Positions 34,364-43,419 of a stretch of DNA of 64,000 nucleotides are shown piece by piece (positions within the stretch are counted from its first letter, which is position 1; every line of letters begins with the position of its first letter). Position numbers and translations under genes: made by a program. Origin of the DNA: Anaerolineales bacterium (lineage in GTDB: Bacteria; Chloroflexota; Anaerolineae; Anaerolineales; DRMV01); assembly GCA_027023425.1 (NCBI GenBank), contig JALVVL010000039.1:21100-85099 (forward strand), written 5' to 3'. The notes below the pieces were generated by a model, which was given only the letters and a program-made list of their open reading frames with translations, was not told where the DNA came from and ran no database searches.

Positions 34364-35896
34364 ATGAGCGAGCACAAGCACCTTCTACCGCGCATTGCGC
34401 GCACAACCCTCATGTTGGCATCCCTCTTGGCCGCCGACAAAGTACTCGCGTTCATCCGCATCACCGTGGTCGGCCATCGCTTCCGCCTTACCCCCGCGAT
34501 GGACGCTTTCAACGCCGCCAACAACCTCCCCGACCTGCTCTTCGCACTGATTTCCGGCGGCGCGCTCGCGATGGCTTTCATCCCCGTGCTCGCCGAATAC
34601 CGCACCCGCTACGGTCGCCCCGCCGCGTGGGATTTGTTTTCGCGTGTCGCCAACCTCGCCTTCGTCATCACCGCCGCCTTGGCCTTCCTCATCGCCCTGC
34701 TCGCTGAGCCGCTAATCCGCTGGAAGTTCGGCATCGCCCCCAACTTCACGCCCGAGCAACAGCACCTCACCGCCTCGTTGATGCGCTTAGACCTCATCGG
34801 CACGCTGATTTTTTCGCTGAGCGGGCTGGTAACGGCAGGCTTGCAGGCAAACCAGCACTTCTTCCTGCCCGCCCTTGCCCCGTTGATGTACAACATCGGG
34901 CAAATTTTCGGCGCAACCGTGCTCGCCGATCGCTTCGGCATTTACGGCTTAGTGTACGGGGTGCTGTTGGGCGCGGCGCTCCATTTCGGCGTGCAGGTGC
35001 CCGGCTTGGTGAAATACGGCTTTCGCTGGACAGCGGCGCTCACAATTTCCCACCCGGGGGTGAAAAAAGTGCTGAGCCTGATGGGCCCGCGCGTTGCCAC
35101 CATGTTCTTCATCCAACTAATTTTCCTCGCCCGCGACAACCTCGCCTCGGGCTTAGGGCAAGGGGCGGTCAGCGCGCTGAGTTACGGTTGGTTCATTATG
35201 CAAGTCCCCGAAACGCTAATCGGCACGGCTTTAGGCTTAGTGCTTTTGCCAACGCTTTCGGAGCAAATAGCCCGCGGCGAATGGGAGGCCTTCGCGGCGA
35301 CGTTCAACCGCGGCGTGCGCGGCTTGCTGGCGCTCAGCCTGCCGATCGCGGCGGTGCTGGCAATTGCCCTGCCGGGGCTTGTGCCGGTGCTGGGCTTGGG
35401 CGAGGCAGGCACTCGGCTGGTGGTATGGGCGGCGCGGGCATACCTGCTCGGCCTTGCCGGGCACGCCCTGCTGGAGTTGGCGGCGCGGTCATTCTACGCC
35501 CAGCAGGACGCGCTCACCCCCCTATTCGCCTCGGCAATAAACACGGCGGTTTACCTCGCTGTGGCGATCACGCTAATTGCAACGGGGGCGCGGATTGGTG
35601 CGCGCGGCATCCTCACCGGCGTAACGGGCATCGGCACGGCAAACGCGGTCGCGTTCACCACCGAGGCAACCTTGCTCCTGATTTTGCTCAAACGGCGGGG
35701 GAAAGGGGTGCCATCCTTCGGTGCGACGGGCTGGCGCGCGCCGCTGGCGGCTTTGCTCGGCGCGGGGATTGCCGCCGCGGTGATGGCTTGGGCACCAATG
35801 CCACTGTTGGCGCGCGGAACCCTCGCCGCCGCCATAGGCTTCATCGGCGCCCTGCCACTTGTATGGAAAGAAAGCGTAGCCCTGCTAAAGTGGTGA
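34364..35896 (+). CDS. murJ: Lipid II flippase MurJ (MviN)
   Basis: 510 residues, 14 predicted membrane helices, MOP-superfamily flippase moving lipid II across the inner membrane for peptidoglycan synthesis. The N-terminus (LMLASLLAADKVLAFIR followed by AMDAFNAANNLPDLLFALIS) and RSFYAQQDALTPLF are typical MurJ blocks. The start has no clear Shine-Dalgarno; GGCTATACGAAAT ends three bases upstream, and its TATACG could act as a -10. Convergent with the transporter-USP gene, 11 bases between stops. Confidence 0.9.
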   Translation: MSEHKHLLPRIARTTLMLASLLAADKVLAFIRITVVGHRFRLTPAMDAFNAANNLPDLLFALISGGALAMAFIPVLAEYRTRYGRPAAWDLFSRVANLAFVITAALAFLIALLAEPLIRWKFGIAPNFTPEQQHLTASLMRLDLIGTLIFSLSGLVTAGLQANQHFFLPALAPLMYNIGQIFGATVLADRFGIYGLVYGVLLGAALHFGVQVPGLVKYGFRWTAALTISHPGVKKVLSLMGPRVATMFFIQLIFLARDNLASGLGQGAVSALSYGWFIMQVPETLIGTALGLVLLPTLSEQIARGEWEAFAATFNRGVRGLLALSLPIAAVLAIALPGLVPVLGLGEAGTRLVVWAARAYLLGLAGHALLELAARSFYAQQDALTPLFASAINTAVYLAVAITLIATGARIGARGILTGVTGIGTANAVAFTTEATLLLILLKRRGKGVPSFGATGWRAPLAALLGAGIAAAVMAWAPMPLLARGTLAAAIGFIGALPLVWKESVALLKW

Positions 35897-35907
35897 CCCC
35901 GGAAATG

Positions 35908-38304
35908 CTACAACTTTCTTTCCTCGGGAATGGGCAAGAGGAAAAGCGGGCGGTCGGTGCCCTGAATAACGCGCTCGGTGGTTGAGCCGACCAAAATGCG
36001 GTCTAAGCCGCCGCGGCCGTGAGTAGCCATCATTATCAAATCGGCGTTCATGCGCTCGGCAGCGGCAATTATGGCCTGTGAAGGAATGTCGCCGCCACTG
36101 CCCACGACGACAGTAACCTGCAAACCGCGCGAGCGCAAAATCGCTGCCACGCGCTCAAGGTAAGCTCGCGTCTTACGCTCAGCCTCTTTCTGCAACTTTG
36201 CTACATAATCGGCCACCGAGCCGTAAACCTCGGGCGAAACCGAAATTTCGGGCACAGAAAGCAAAGTGATACTGCTCTTGAATGCCGGGGCAAGGGAGAA
36301 AACATAAGTCAACACCCGCTCCGAATACTCCGAGCCGTCAAGCGAAACCAAAATTTTGCTAAACCGCGGCTCAACCCTTTCTTCCTTGGGGTGAATTACC
36401 AGCATGGGGATGTTGACGCGCTGGAGGATTTTGCTGGCCTTGCTACCCAGCATCCAATAATGAATTGGATGGCGGCTGTGAGTGGTCATTGCCAGCAAGT
36501 CGGCCTTTTCAGCGCGCGCAATGCGGTCTATTGTTTCTACAATCGGGCCAACCTCAACGCGATACTCCGCCTCTAAACCCTCCCCCCGCAGCGATTGGAC
36601 AATTCCGCCGAGATAAGCGGCCTTTTCCCGACTAAGCGCCTCCAATTCTTTAGGCAAATGGTCGCGGGCCGTCCGGTAGCGCAGCACCGCGAGCAAAGTG
36701 ATGCGCGCCCCAAACGCCTTGGCAATAACCTTGGCGAAATCAAGCGCCTGCTCGGCACGCGGCGAGCCGTACAGTGGAACGAGGATGTGGTGAATCTCGC
36801 GGCGCTCGCGCGCCCACGCAGGCAATTCCTCAACAGGAGCAGGCACCGGCACCTCGGGCACCTCTTCTTCCTTCAAGACCACTTCCATCTTGGGCTCGCC
36901 GTCTATCAACAAAGAGCCGCCTTCCAGTTTGCCCAAATTCTCCTTCAATGGCGAAGGGGCACCGAGTTTGTTGCGGAAATAGGTGAGGACGGCATAAAGC
37001 AAAGGAATGAGGACGAAATAAATCCACGCACCTTCCTTCAGGCGCTCGCCGAAGATGATGAGAGTGGCAATTGTGGTGAGCACTGCGGCGATGAAACTGC
37101 CGATCAGCGTGAGCAAATGCGAAAGGTCAAACTCCGAGCGCAAATTCCTCCACAGGCGTTTCATCACCGCCCAGGAGGTCATGCTCAACAAAATAAACAC
37201 TCCGGCAGCGTAGAGGGAAAGATAAGTCTCCTCGCGGGTGCCAAAAGCAATAAAGAGCAACGAAACTACACCCACCTCCGTCCACACAGGCCAAGGCGGA
37301 ACGCCATATTTGTTCCGCCGCCCGAACACAGGCGGGACGTAATGCCGGTCTTTCAAGCCCAGCGAAAGGTTTTGGATGCCCTGCGCGCTTGCGGCAGATG
37401 CCGAAAGGAGCACCACCACGCCTATCAAAGTGCCGATATAGGGCAATGGGTCTGGCAAAAGGTAATCCATCGTTTGGGTAAAGACCGAAACCTGTTCATT
37501 GAGGGGGTCGGCCACTTTGTAGATAGCAGGCCCAACGATGAGCATGGTCAGGGCGGTGCTCCCCATGATGATGAGCAAACTGCCAAAGGCCTTGCGGGCT
37601 TTTTCCTCGGGCGTGCCTTCGTAGGCGGCAACGAGGTTGGCAAACACTTCAATGCCTGTCATCAAAGCGAGGATGCGCGCGTAGCCTCCGAGCGTGTAGG
37701 GCAGATATTTGGGGGTAAAAGCCTCCAGATGAAGCGGCGGCAGGTGAAGCCCCATTTTGAGGATAGTGGCTATTATCATTGACCACAACAAAGCGAGAAC
37801 CGCGAGGGTGGCCGGGCCGAAGGTGCGCGCCGCGACTTTAGGCCCCAAATTCACCAGCCAGCCGGTCAGAACGCTAAGGGCTATCGCCACCAACAACCTA
37901 CCGGTCAAGTTGGCGAGCAAAGGCTCGTTCAGAGCGGGCACTCGGTCGGCTATGAAGGTCACCAGCGCCGCGATGCTAACCAAAAAAGTAAGCGTGTACT
38001 CAATGAAGGTAATGCTGGCGTTGATTTTGACCGCCCAACCGCCAAACTCCTCTTCGGTAAGGCCACTGCCCCCGCTGCCGTCGGTAACCCATTGCATAAC
38101 AAGCCGGTACATGGCCGAGACCACGGCAACGGTGAGAATCACCAGCCAAATACTGGCGCCGAACGTCACCTCAGCGACGCCGGCGACCACTATCATCTTC
38201 AAAAAAGGTCCAAAAACATAAAGGGGAGAGGTTGCCGGATCGCCTCCACCGGCAAGCGCTCCCTCAAAAGAATTTGACAGTTTGCGAGATACCGAACCTG
38301 CCAC
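35908..38304 (-). CDS. APC-family transporter fused to two universal stress protein domains
   Basis: 798 residues. About 1-460 form an amino acid/polyamine/cation-type permease with 12 or so membrane helices; about 515-645 and 655-798 are two USP domains. The second USP keeps the ATP-binding pattern G-x2-G-x9-GS (HGRGGLDRILVGSTTE), the first is degenerate (HSRHPIHYWMLGSK). The USP pair probably regulates transport in response to ATP or a nucleotide. Start: GGAGG is spaced correctly for GTG 38304, whereas GTG 38310 overlaps it. Substrate unknown. It is transcribed towards murJ. Confidence 0.88.
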   Translation of the reverse strand: MAGSVSRKLSNSFEGALAGGGDPATSPLYVFGPFLKMIVVAGVAEVTFGASIWLVILTVAVVSAMYRLVMQWVTDGSGGSGLTEEEFGGWAVKINASITFIEYTLTFLVSIAALVTFIADRVPALNEPLLANLTGRLLVAIALSVLTGWLVNLGPKVAARTFGPATLAVLALLWSMIIATILKMGLHLPPLHLEAFTPKYLPYTLGGYARILALMTGIEVFANLVAAYEGTPEEKARKAFGSLLIIMGSTALTMLIVGPAIYKVADPLNEQVSVFTQTMDYLLPDPLPYIGTLIGVVVLLSASAASAQGIQNLSLGLKDRHYVPPVFGRRNKYGVPPWPVWTEVGVVSLLFIAFGTREETYLSLYAAGVFILLSMTSWAVMKRLWRNLRSEFDLSHLLTLIGSFIAAVLTTIATLIIFGERLKEGAWIYFVLIPLLYAVLTYFRNKLGAPSPLKENLGKLEGGSLLIDGEPKMEVVLKEEEVPEVPVPAPVEELPAWARERREIHHILVPLYGSPRAEQALDFAKVIAKAFGARITLLAVLRYRTARDHLPKELEALSREKAAYLGGIVQSLRGEGLEAEYRVEVGPIVETIDRIARAEKADLLAMTTHSRHPIHYWMLGSKASKILQRVNIPMLVIHPKEERVEPRFSKILVSLDGSEYSERVLTYVFSLAPAFKSSITLLSVPEISVSPEVYGSVADYVAKLQKEAERKTRAYLERVAAILRSRGLQVTVVVGSGGDIPSQAIIAAAERMNADLIMMATHGRGGLDRILVGSTTERVIQGTDRPLFLLPIPEERKL

Positions 38305-38376
38305 TTTCACCTCCGAAGTTAGCGAACAGCCCCAATTGTAGGATGGTTTGAATGGGGGGTCAAGAAAGGGGGAAAC

Positions 38377-38405
38377 TTGACAATTTGCCCAAGGTTTGCT
38401 ATATT
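38377..38405 (+). promoter_or_regulatory. Consensus promoter of the GntR regulator gene
   Basis: TTGACA (38377-38382), 17-base spacer, TATATT (38400-38405): the best sigma-70-type promoter in the window. The last base of the -10 is the first base of an operator, so repressor binding would block the start site. Confidence 0.88.
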
Positions 38406-38416
38406 GGTATAGACCA
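38405..38416 (+). promoter_or_regulatory. dre-like operator 1
   Basis: TGGTATAGACCA, a near-palindrome resembling the dre sites of NagR/DasR-type GntR regulators (TGGTCTAGACCA). It overlaps the -10 end and start site of the regulator promoter. Confidence 0.75.
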
Positions 38417-38420
38417 CCGA

Positions 38421-38432
38421 ACCACTATACCA
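38421..38432 (+). promoter_or_regulatory. dre-like operator 2
   Basis: ACCACTATACCA, whose complement is TGGTATAGTGGT. It faces operator 1 (centres 16 bases apart); TGGTATAG and CTATACCA form an eight-base inverted repeat. It would allow paired dimers of the adjacent GntR protein. Confidence 0.75.
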
Positions 38433-38469
38433 TTTTACTCGGTGACATCATTTGCCTGCGGGCGGCGCC

Positions 38470-39267
38470 ATGCTTGACAAATCCTCTCCTCTTCCACTCT
38501 ACTTTCAACTCAAGGAACTCTTGCGCGAGAAAATCGCCTCGGGGGAATGGCAGCCGGGCGACATGGTGCCTTCTGAGCGAGAACTAAGTGAGCAATACCA
38601 CATAAGCCGCATGACAGCGCGCCAGGCTTTGCGAGAACTGGCTACCGAAGGGCTCTTACGACGGGAACCCGGGCGCGGGACTTTCGTCGCCGCCCCCAAA
38701 ATTGAACATGGCCTTTCGCGGCTGACCGGTTTCACAGAAGATATGCTGGCTCGCGGCCTTCAGCCCGGCGCCAAAGTGATTCGCTTAGCGCTTATCTCCC
38801 CGCCTTTGCGGGTGGCGCGCGCCCTCCAAATTACCCCCGACCGGAAGATCGTTTTGCTGGAGCGGTTGCGGCTGGCAGGGGGAGAGCCCGTCGCCCTGGA
38901 GAGCAGCCATTTGTATTTCAACGGCGTCTCGGCGCTTTTGGACGAGGATTTTGAGAATCATTCCCTTTACCACATCCTTTCTGAAAAATATCACATTACT
39001 CCTGCACGAGCAGTGCAAAAGATCGGGGCGGATCTGTGCAGCCGGAGAGAACAGGAATTGCTGCAAATCGCCGAAGGAGCGCCAGTACTCAGAAACAAGC
39101 GCATTACCTATGACCAATGGGGGCGACCGTTTGAATACACGGAATCGGCTTATCGCGGCGATCGGTACGTTTTCCAAGCCGAACTGAGCGCCCTTGAGCA
39201 ACAGGAGGTAAGCCATGTGAATAGAGAAAATCCTTTCTCAGTTGACTCGTATCCACATTTCACCTAA
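38470..39267 (+). CDS. GntR/HutC-family transcriptional regulator, NagR-like
   Basis: 265 residues: winged helix-turn-helix (about 10-75; SERELSEQYHISRMTARQAL, then EPGRGTFVAAP) and a UTRA effector domain (about 90-240) with ALESSHLYF and PFEYTESAYRGDRY, which closely resemble Bacillus NagR/YvoA. By family, amino-sugar phosphates release it from dre operators; the two operators at its own promoter fit autoregulation. ATG 38470 is preferred over TTG 38452; only a weak G-rich stretch precedes it. The SBP gene's Shine-Dalgarno overlaps its stop, so it leads the sugar importer operon. Confidence 0.88.
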   Translation: MLDKSSPLPLYFQLKELLREKIASGEWQPGDMVPSERELSEQYHISRMTARQALRELATEGLLRREPGRGTFVAAPKIEHGLSRLTGFTEDMLARGLQPGAKVIRLALISPPLRVARALQITPDRKIVLLERLRLAGGEPVALESSHLYFNGVSALLDEDFENHSLYHILSEKYHITPARAVQKIGADLCSRREQELLQIAEGAPVLRNKRITYDQWGRPFEYTESAYRGDRYVFQAELSALEQQEVSHVNRENPFSVDSYPHFT

Positions 39268-39280
39268 GGAGAGAAAGAAA

Positions 39281-40657
39281 GTGACCAAGAAATCTGTTTT
39301 CGCAATTTTGATAGTGCTGGCGCTTCTGGCAACAGCACTGGCCGGTTGCGGCAAGCAGGCCCAGCCGACAGCAGCCCCTCAACAACAGCCGACAGCGGCG
39401 CCACAACAGCAAGCCACTCAACCGCCTGCCAAGCCCACCCAAGCGCCAGCGACCCAGCCATCAACCACCAACAAGCCCATAACCCTCACAGTTTGGTCAT
39501 GGCGCACCGAAGACGAAAAGGCCTACAACGAAATCTTCGCCGTCTACGAAAAAGAACACCCGGGCGTTAAAGTTGAATTTGTGCCGTTTGTGGCAACAGA
39601 TTACAACAACATCCTCGCCACAGGGTTGACGGGCGACAAGGGACCCGACGTCGTTCAATTGCGCGCTTACGGCGGTCTGCAGCCCTTGGTTGAAGCAGGG
39701 CAGTTGGTGCCGCTGGATGGCAAGGTCAAGACCCTTAAAAACTTCACCCCCGGCATCCTCAAAGGCGCCACAGGCATCAAAGACGGCCACATCTACGGTG
39801 TTCCCTTTGGCATTCAGGTGGTAGCCGCCTACTACAACAAGGACATTTTCAATAAACTTGGCCTGAGCGAACCAAAAACATGGGATGACTTCATCAACAT
39901 CCTGAAAACCACCAAGAAGGCCGGGTATGTACCGTTGGCAGTGCCCGCCAAAGACACGTGGATGTTGCCCATTGTCCACGATGCCGTTGGTGCGCCTCGT
40001 TACGGCGGCCCCGAGTTTGAAAAGAAGGTGCTGGCCGGCGAGACCGACTTCACGGATCCCAACTATGTAGCCTCCATCAAGTTGGTGAAAGACCTCCAGC
40101 CTTACATGCCCGATAACGTGGTGGGTGTGAGTTACCAAGATGCGCGCACCCTCTTCATCACCGGTCAGGCCGCCATCTTCATCGGCGGTTCTTTTGAGGT
40201 CGGTTTCTGGCGCGCTCAGGCTCCCGACCTCAAGATCGGCGTCTTCCGCGTGCCGCCGGCGCCCAATTCGGTGCACAACGGCCCTCTGGCTCCCGGCTGG
40301 ATGGACGGCTCTTACGGCGTGAACGCCAAAAGCAAGCACCAAGAGGAAGCCATCAAACTGGTAGAATGGATGGGTACACCCGAATTTGCCCAGATGTTCA
40401 CCGAGAAAATCAAGCAACTCTCGCCCTTGCCTTCGGCTAAGCCCACCGATCCGCTGCTGCAGAAGTTCGCCAAATTCTATGCCGAAACCCCCACCCCTTA
40501 CCTGATGCTGGTGGACTTCCGCTACGGCAACCCGCAGGGCCATGTCTTGTTGGGCAACGGCATCCAGAAGATGCTACTGGGCGAAATGACGCCCGAGCAG
40601 GTCGCCCAAAGCGTGCAAGACGGCCTTTCCCAATGGTTCAAGCCGAAGAAGAAATAG
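39281..40657 (+). CDS. Extracellular sugar-binding lipoprotein (family 1 SBP)
   Basis: 458 residues. GTG 39281 has AAGGAG correctly spaced, and the resulting N-terminus (MTKKSVF, a hydrophobic stretch and lipobox ALAGC with Cys23) is an ideal lipoprotein signal. A Gln/Pro/Thr/Ala linker follows to about residue 65, then a MalE-type binding fold (LTVWSWRTEDEKAYNEIFAV ... TGDKGPDVVQLRAYGG). Ligand: probably an amino sugar or chito-oligosaccharide because of the NagR-like regulator; this is inference. It is followed by a hairpin and two permease genes. Confidence 0.92.
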   Translation: MTKKSVFAILIVLALLATALAGCGKQAQPTAAPQQQPTAAPQQQATQPPAKPTQAPATQPSTTNKPITLTVWSWRTEDEKAYNEIFAVYEKEHPGVKVEFVPFVATDYNNILATGLTGDKGPDVVQLRAYGGLQPLVEAGQLVPLDGKVKTLKNFTPGILKGATGIKDGHIYGVPFGIQVVAAYYNKDIFNKLGLSEPKTWDDFINILKTTKKAGYVPLAVPAKDTWMLPIVHDAVGAPRYGGPEFEKKVLAGETDFTDPNYVASIKLVKDLQPYMPDNVVGVSYQDARTLFITGQAAIFIGGSFEVGFWRAQAPDLKIGVFRVPPAPNSVHNGPLAPGWMDGSYGVNAKSKHQEEAIKLVEWMGTPEFAQMFTEKIKQLSPLPSAKPTDPLLQKFAKFYAETPTPYLMLVDFRYGNPQGHVLLGNGIQKMLLGEMTPEQVAQSVQDGLSQWFKPKKK

Positions 40658-40668
40658 GTTAACTCTTA

Positions 40669-40707
40669 CTGGCGGGGCGGAAGCGAACAAGTCTTCTGCC
40701 CCGTCAG
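40669..40707 (+). promoter_or_regulatory. Intercistronic hairpin between binding protein and permease genes
   Basis: CTGGCGGGGCGGAAG (40669-40683) pairs with CTTCTGCCCCGTCAG (40693-40707), 15 pairs including two G-U, with a nine-base loop and no T run. Position and lack of T suggest an mRNA-stabilising or attenuating element that keeps binding protein in excess over permease, as in other binding-protein operons. Confidence 0.7.
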
Positions 40708-40766
40708 GCTTCTCGTGGTTTCTACCCGCTCATTCCCGCAAGGTATCCCTTTTGGGGAGCCGCCGT

Positions 40767-41744
40767 ATGCCTTTCTCCAAATGGTTGACGAAACGTAAAA
40801 CCGCTCACCGCCAAAAGCGCAAACGCGCTAAGGGCGTGGGTAATGCCGCGCCGTCTTGGGGAATTATCGCGCTTTTTATCTTGCCTGCTTTTTTGCTTTA
40901 TACCGTCTTTATGATTTGGCCTCTGGCTCAGTCGTTTTATTTCAGCCTGTTTGAGTTCAAAGGACTGGCGCGGGGGGCTTTCGTGGGCTTGCGGAATTTC
41001 CGGGAATTGTTTACGCGATACCCTCTCAACGAGCAATTGCCCCGGGCCTTTTTGCACAATGTCTATTTTTTCATCGGCACCATGCTGATTCAGAACACCT
41101 TAGGGTTGCTATTCGCCAAGTTGTTGTATGCTCCCCGTTGGGGGAAACGCTTTTTCCAAACCGTGTACACACTGCCGTATCTAATCAGCGCCCTGGTTGT
41201 GGGGTATTTGTGGAGTTTGATGCTCAACCCGCTTTTCGGACCAATCAACCGGGCACTCAAAATGGTAGGGTTGACCGCACTTGCCCGCCCATGGTTGGGA
41301 GACCCGGCGACCGCGCTACCGTCAATTATCCTCGCCAACGCGTGGCAGTGGATAGGTTTCCCCATGCTATTGTTTGCGGCAGGGCTGGCCAATATCGGCG
41401 AAGACCTGCGGGAAGCGGCTCGCATTGATGGCGCTACCAGTTGGAAACTGTTTTGGCACATTGAACTTCCTCTCTTGTTGCCCGTGGTGGGCATCGTCAC
41501 CGTGCTTACGTTCATCGGCAACTTCAACGTCTTCGGCATTGTATGGGCAATGGGCGGTGTCAATGGGGAACCAGGCGGGGCTACCGATGTGCTGGGGCTG
41601 GTCTTTTACCGCACCGCCTTTCGCGGCGGGGTTGATGCCTTTGGCCTGGCCTCGGCGTTGGCGGTTTTGATGTTTGCCTTCATCTTTGGCGTTTCAATGT
41701 TCATGGTGGGACAATTCCGCCGCTGGGAGGAGAGCCTGAAATGA
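40767..41744 (+). CDS. Sugar ABC transporter permease, MalF type
   Basis: 325 residues with six membrane helices and a basic N-terminus. The cytoplasmic EAA loop is EDLREAARIDGATSWKLFWH, which docks the ATPase. I chose ATG 40767 because GGGAG lies about eight bases upstream; TTG 40752 is in frame but overlaps that site. The stop overlaps the next permease start (ATGA). No ATPase gene is in the operon, so a shared MsmK/UgpC-type ATPase encoded elsewhere is expected. Confidence 0.92.
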   Translation: MPFSKWLTKRKTAHRQKRKRAKGVGNAAPSWGIIALFILPAFLLYTVFMIWPLAQSFYFSLFEFKGLARGAFVGLRNFRELFTRYPLNEQLPRAFLHNVYFFIGTMLIQNTLGLLFAKLLYAPRWGKRFFQTVYTLPYLISALVVGYLWSLMLNPLFGPINRALKMVGLTALARPWLGDPATALPSIILANAWQWIGFPMLLFAAGLANIGEDLREAARIDGATSWKLFWHIELPLLLPVVGIVTVLTFIGNFNVFGIVWAMGGVNGEPGGATDVLGLVFYRTAFRGGVDAFGLASALAVLMFAFIFGVSMFMVGQFRRWEESLK

Positions 41745-42589
41745 ACGCCCGGAAAGTTTCTCGCCCCAGTCGGTTGAACTTGGCGGCCCTGGGCACACAA
41801 GTGCTGTTGTGGGGCTATGCCGCGGTGGTGTTAGGCCCCCTGTTATTAGTAGTGAACAACGCCTTGCGGCCGACGCGCGAAATTTTCAAAAATCCCATTG
41901 GGCTGGCGACATCGCCCACTTTTGCCAGTTTTGTCAAAGCGTGGGAAAAAGCCAACTTTCACGTTTATTTCTTCAATTCCCTTGGCATCACTGTCGCGGC
42001 GGTAGTGCTCGCCACCGCGGTTTCGGCTCTGGCGGGCTACATCTTAGGGCGTTATCGTTTCCGAGGAAGCATTTTCCTCTCAGCCTATTTTCTGGCCGGT
42101 TTGATGCTCCCTTTCCGGCTGGCTATCGTGCCATTGTTCCTCCTCTTGAACGACCTTGGACTGGTGGACAGCCGTCTGGGGCTGATCCTGGTTTACGCCG
42201 CCACGGGCATTCCCTTCTCGGTGTTCATCCTTTCCTCTTTCTTCCGGCAACTGCCGCAAGAGTTGAGCGAGGCGGCGCGCATTGACGGAGCAGGTGAATT
42301 CACCATTTTCGGGCGTATCATGTTGCCCTTAGTGCGCCCTGCCCTCGCTACGGTTGTCGTTTTCCAATTCGTACCGCTCTGGAACGACTTTTTCTTCCCT
42401 CTCGTATTGCTCCGCTCAACTGACAAATGGACACTGCCTGTGGGCATGACCCGTTTCTTCGGTGAGTTCCAAACAGATTGGTCTACGCTTTTTGCTGGAT
42501 TGATTATCACGACCCTGCCGTTGATCGTCATCTTCCTGCTGGCGACCAAGCAGATCATCGCCGGATTGACAGCAGGGATTGGCAAATAA
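41741..42589 (+). CDS. Sugar ABC transporter permease, MalG type
   Basis: 282 residues, six membrane helices, EAA loop QELSEAARIDGAGEFTIFGR. Partner of the upstream MalF-type permease through a four-base overlap. A short GGGCAGACTGCCC hairpin directly follows the stop codon but lacks a T run. The operon GntR-SBP-MalF-MalG ends here. Confidence 0.93.
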   Translation: MNARKVSRPSRLNLAALGTQVLLWGYAAVVLGPLLLVVNNALRPTREIFKNPIGLATSPTFASFVKAWEKANFHVYFFNSLGITVAAVVLATAVSALAGYILGRYRFRGSIFLSAYFLAGLMLPFRLAIVPLFLLLNDLGLVDSRLGLILVYAATGIPFSVFILSSFFRQLPQELSEAARIDGAGEFTIFGRIMLPLVRPALATVVVFQFVPLWNDFFFPLVLLRSTDKWTLPVGMTRFFGEFQTDWSTLFAGLIITTLPLIVIFLLATKQIIAGLTAGIGK

Positions 42590-42826
42590 AGGGCAGACTG
42601 CCCATTTCCGACAAAATCGCCTGCCCTGATGGGGGAAAGACCGGCACCTGTTGTGCCCTATAAGAAAAAGCGAATTTTGCCTTCTAACGCTTCTAAAGTT
42701 GTCTCTTACCAAGGTTGCGGGGTTTGAAAACGGCGTTTTTTGGCGTGCATTGCAAGGCAGCGCACGCCAAAACTCTCCCCGCTCCACGGCCAAAAGAGGG
42801 GTGAGCATACGACTTTTCACACCCCC

Positions 42827-42855
42827 TTGACACCGAGGCTGGTTTGGAGTATACT
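42827..42855 (+). promoter_or_regulatory. Consensus promoter of the PadR gene
   Basis: TTGACA (42827-42832), 17-base spacer, TATACT (42850-42855). It is followed by an operator-like inverted repeat that spans the expected start site. Confidence 0.88.
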
Positions 42856-42882
42856 GAGTATGCACTACATACGGAGTATGCA
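42856..42882 (+). promoter_or_regulatory. Probable PadR operator
   Basis: GAGTATGCA occurs at 42856 and again at 42874 (18 bases apart), and GTATG-CACTA-CATAC (42858-42872) is a perfect inverted repeat. PadR-family proteins bind such AT-rich dyads at their own promoters. GGAG at 42873-42876 inside the second repeat also serves as the ribosome binding site, so binding would block both steps. Confidence 0.7.
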
Positions 42883-42884
42883 TC

Positions 42885-43391
42885 ATGCTAAAACACGCTT
42901 TGCTTGCCCTGTTAGCCGAAAGGCCGCGGCACGGATACGAACTCAAGGCCGCTTTTGAGCGGATGATGGGCGGCACTTGGCAAGTCAACATCGGCCAGAT
43001 TTACAGCACGTTAGCCCGCTTAGAGCGCGATGGCTTAGTGACTTGCCATGAGGTGCCGCAGGAACTGCTGCCCAACCGCAAGGTGTGTTCCCTCACCGAG
43101 CAGGGCCGCGCCGCCCTCGCCCGCTGGCTGGCCGAGCCGGCGCGGCCTTCCGCCCGCCTGCGGGTGGATTTTTACCTCAAACTGCTCCTCGCCCGCCGCT
43201 CCGGCGCGGCTGATCTGCAAAGCCTCATCTGGAAGCAGCGCCAAACCCTCCTGCAGGCCATGGCCGACCTCACCCCCCTGCTCACCGACGCCGACGAGGA
43301 GCGCCGCCTGCTGGCCGAGGGCCTGCAGTTGCATCTGGAAGCAGACTTGAAATGGCTGGAACGATGTGAGGAGGAGTTGTTGAGGGAGTGA
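42885..43391 (+). CDS. PadR-family transcriptional regulator
   Basis: 168 residues. N-terminal winged helix (HALLALLAERPRHGYELKAA, then VNIGQIYSTLARLERDGLV) and a C-terminal helical dimerisation domain (about 95-168). It probably represses itself and the ABC exporter genes downstream, as PadR proteins next to MacB-type exporters commonly do, responding to a toxic small molecule. The 495 bases between it and the exporter are repeat DNA, so the exporter may have lost or changed its read-through. Confidence 0.9.
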   Translation: MLKHALLALLAERPRHGYELKAAFERMMGGTWQVNIGQIYSTLARLERDGLVTCHEVPQELLPNRKVCSLTEQGRAALARWLAEPARPSARLRVDFYLKLLLARRSGAADLQSLIWKQRQTLLQAMADLTPLLTDADEERRLLAEGLQLHLEADLKWLERCEEELLRE

Positions 43392-43419
43392 GGGAGTGAG
43401 GTACTGAGGTGAATGGGCT

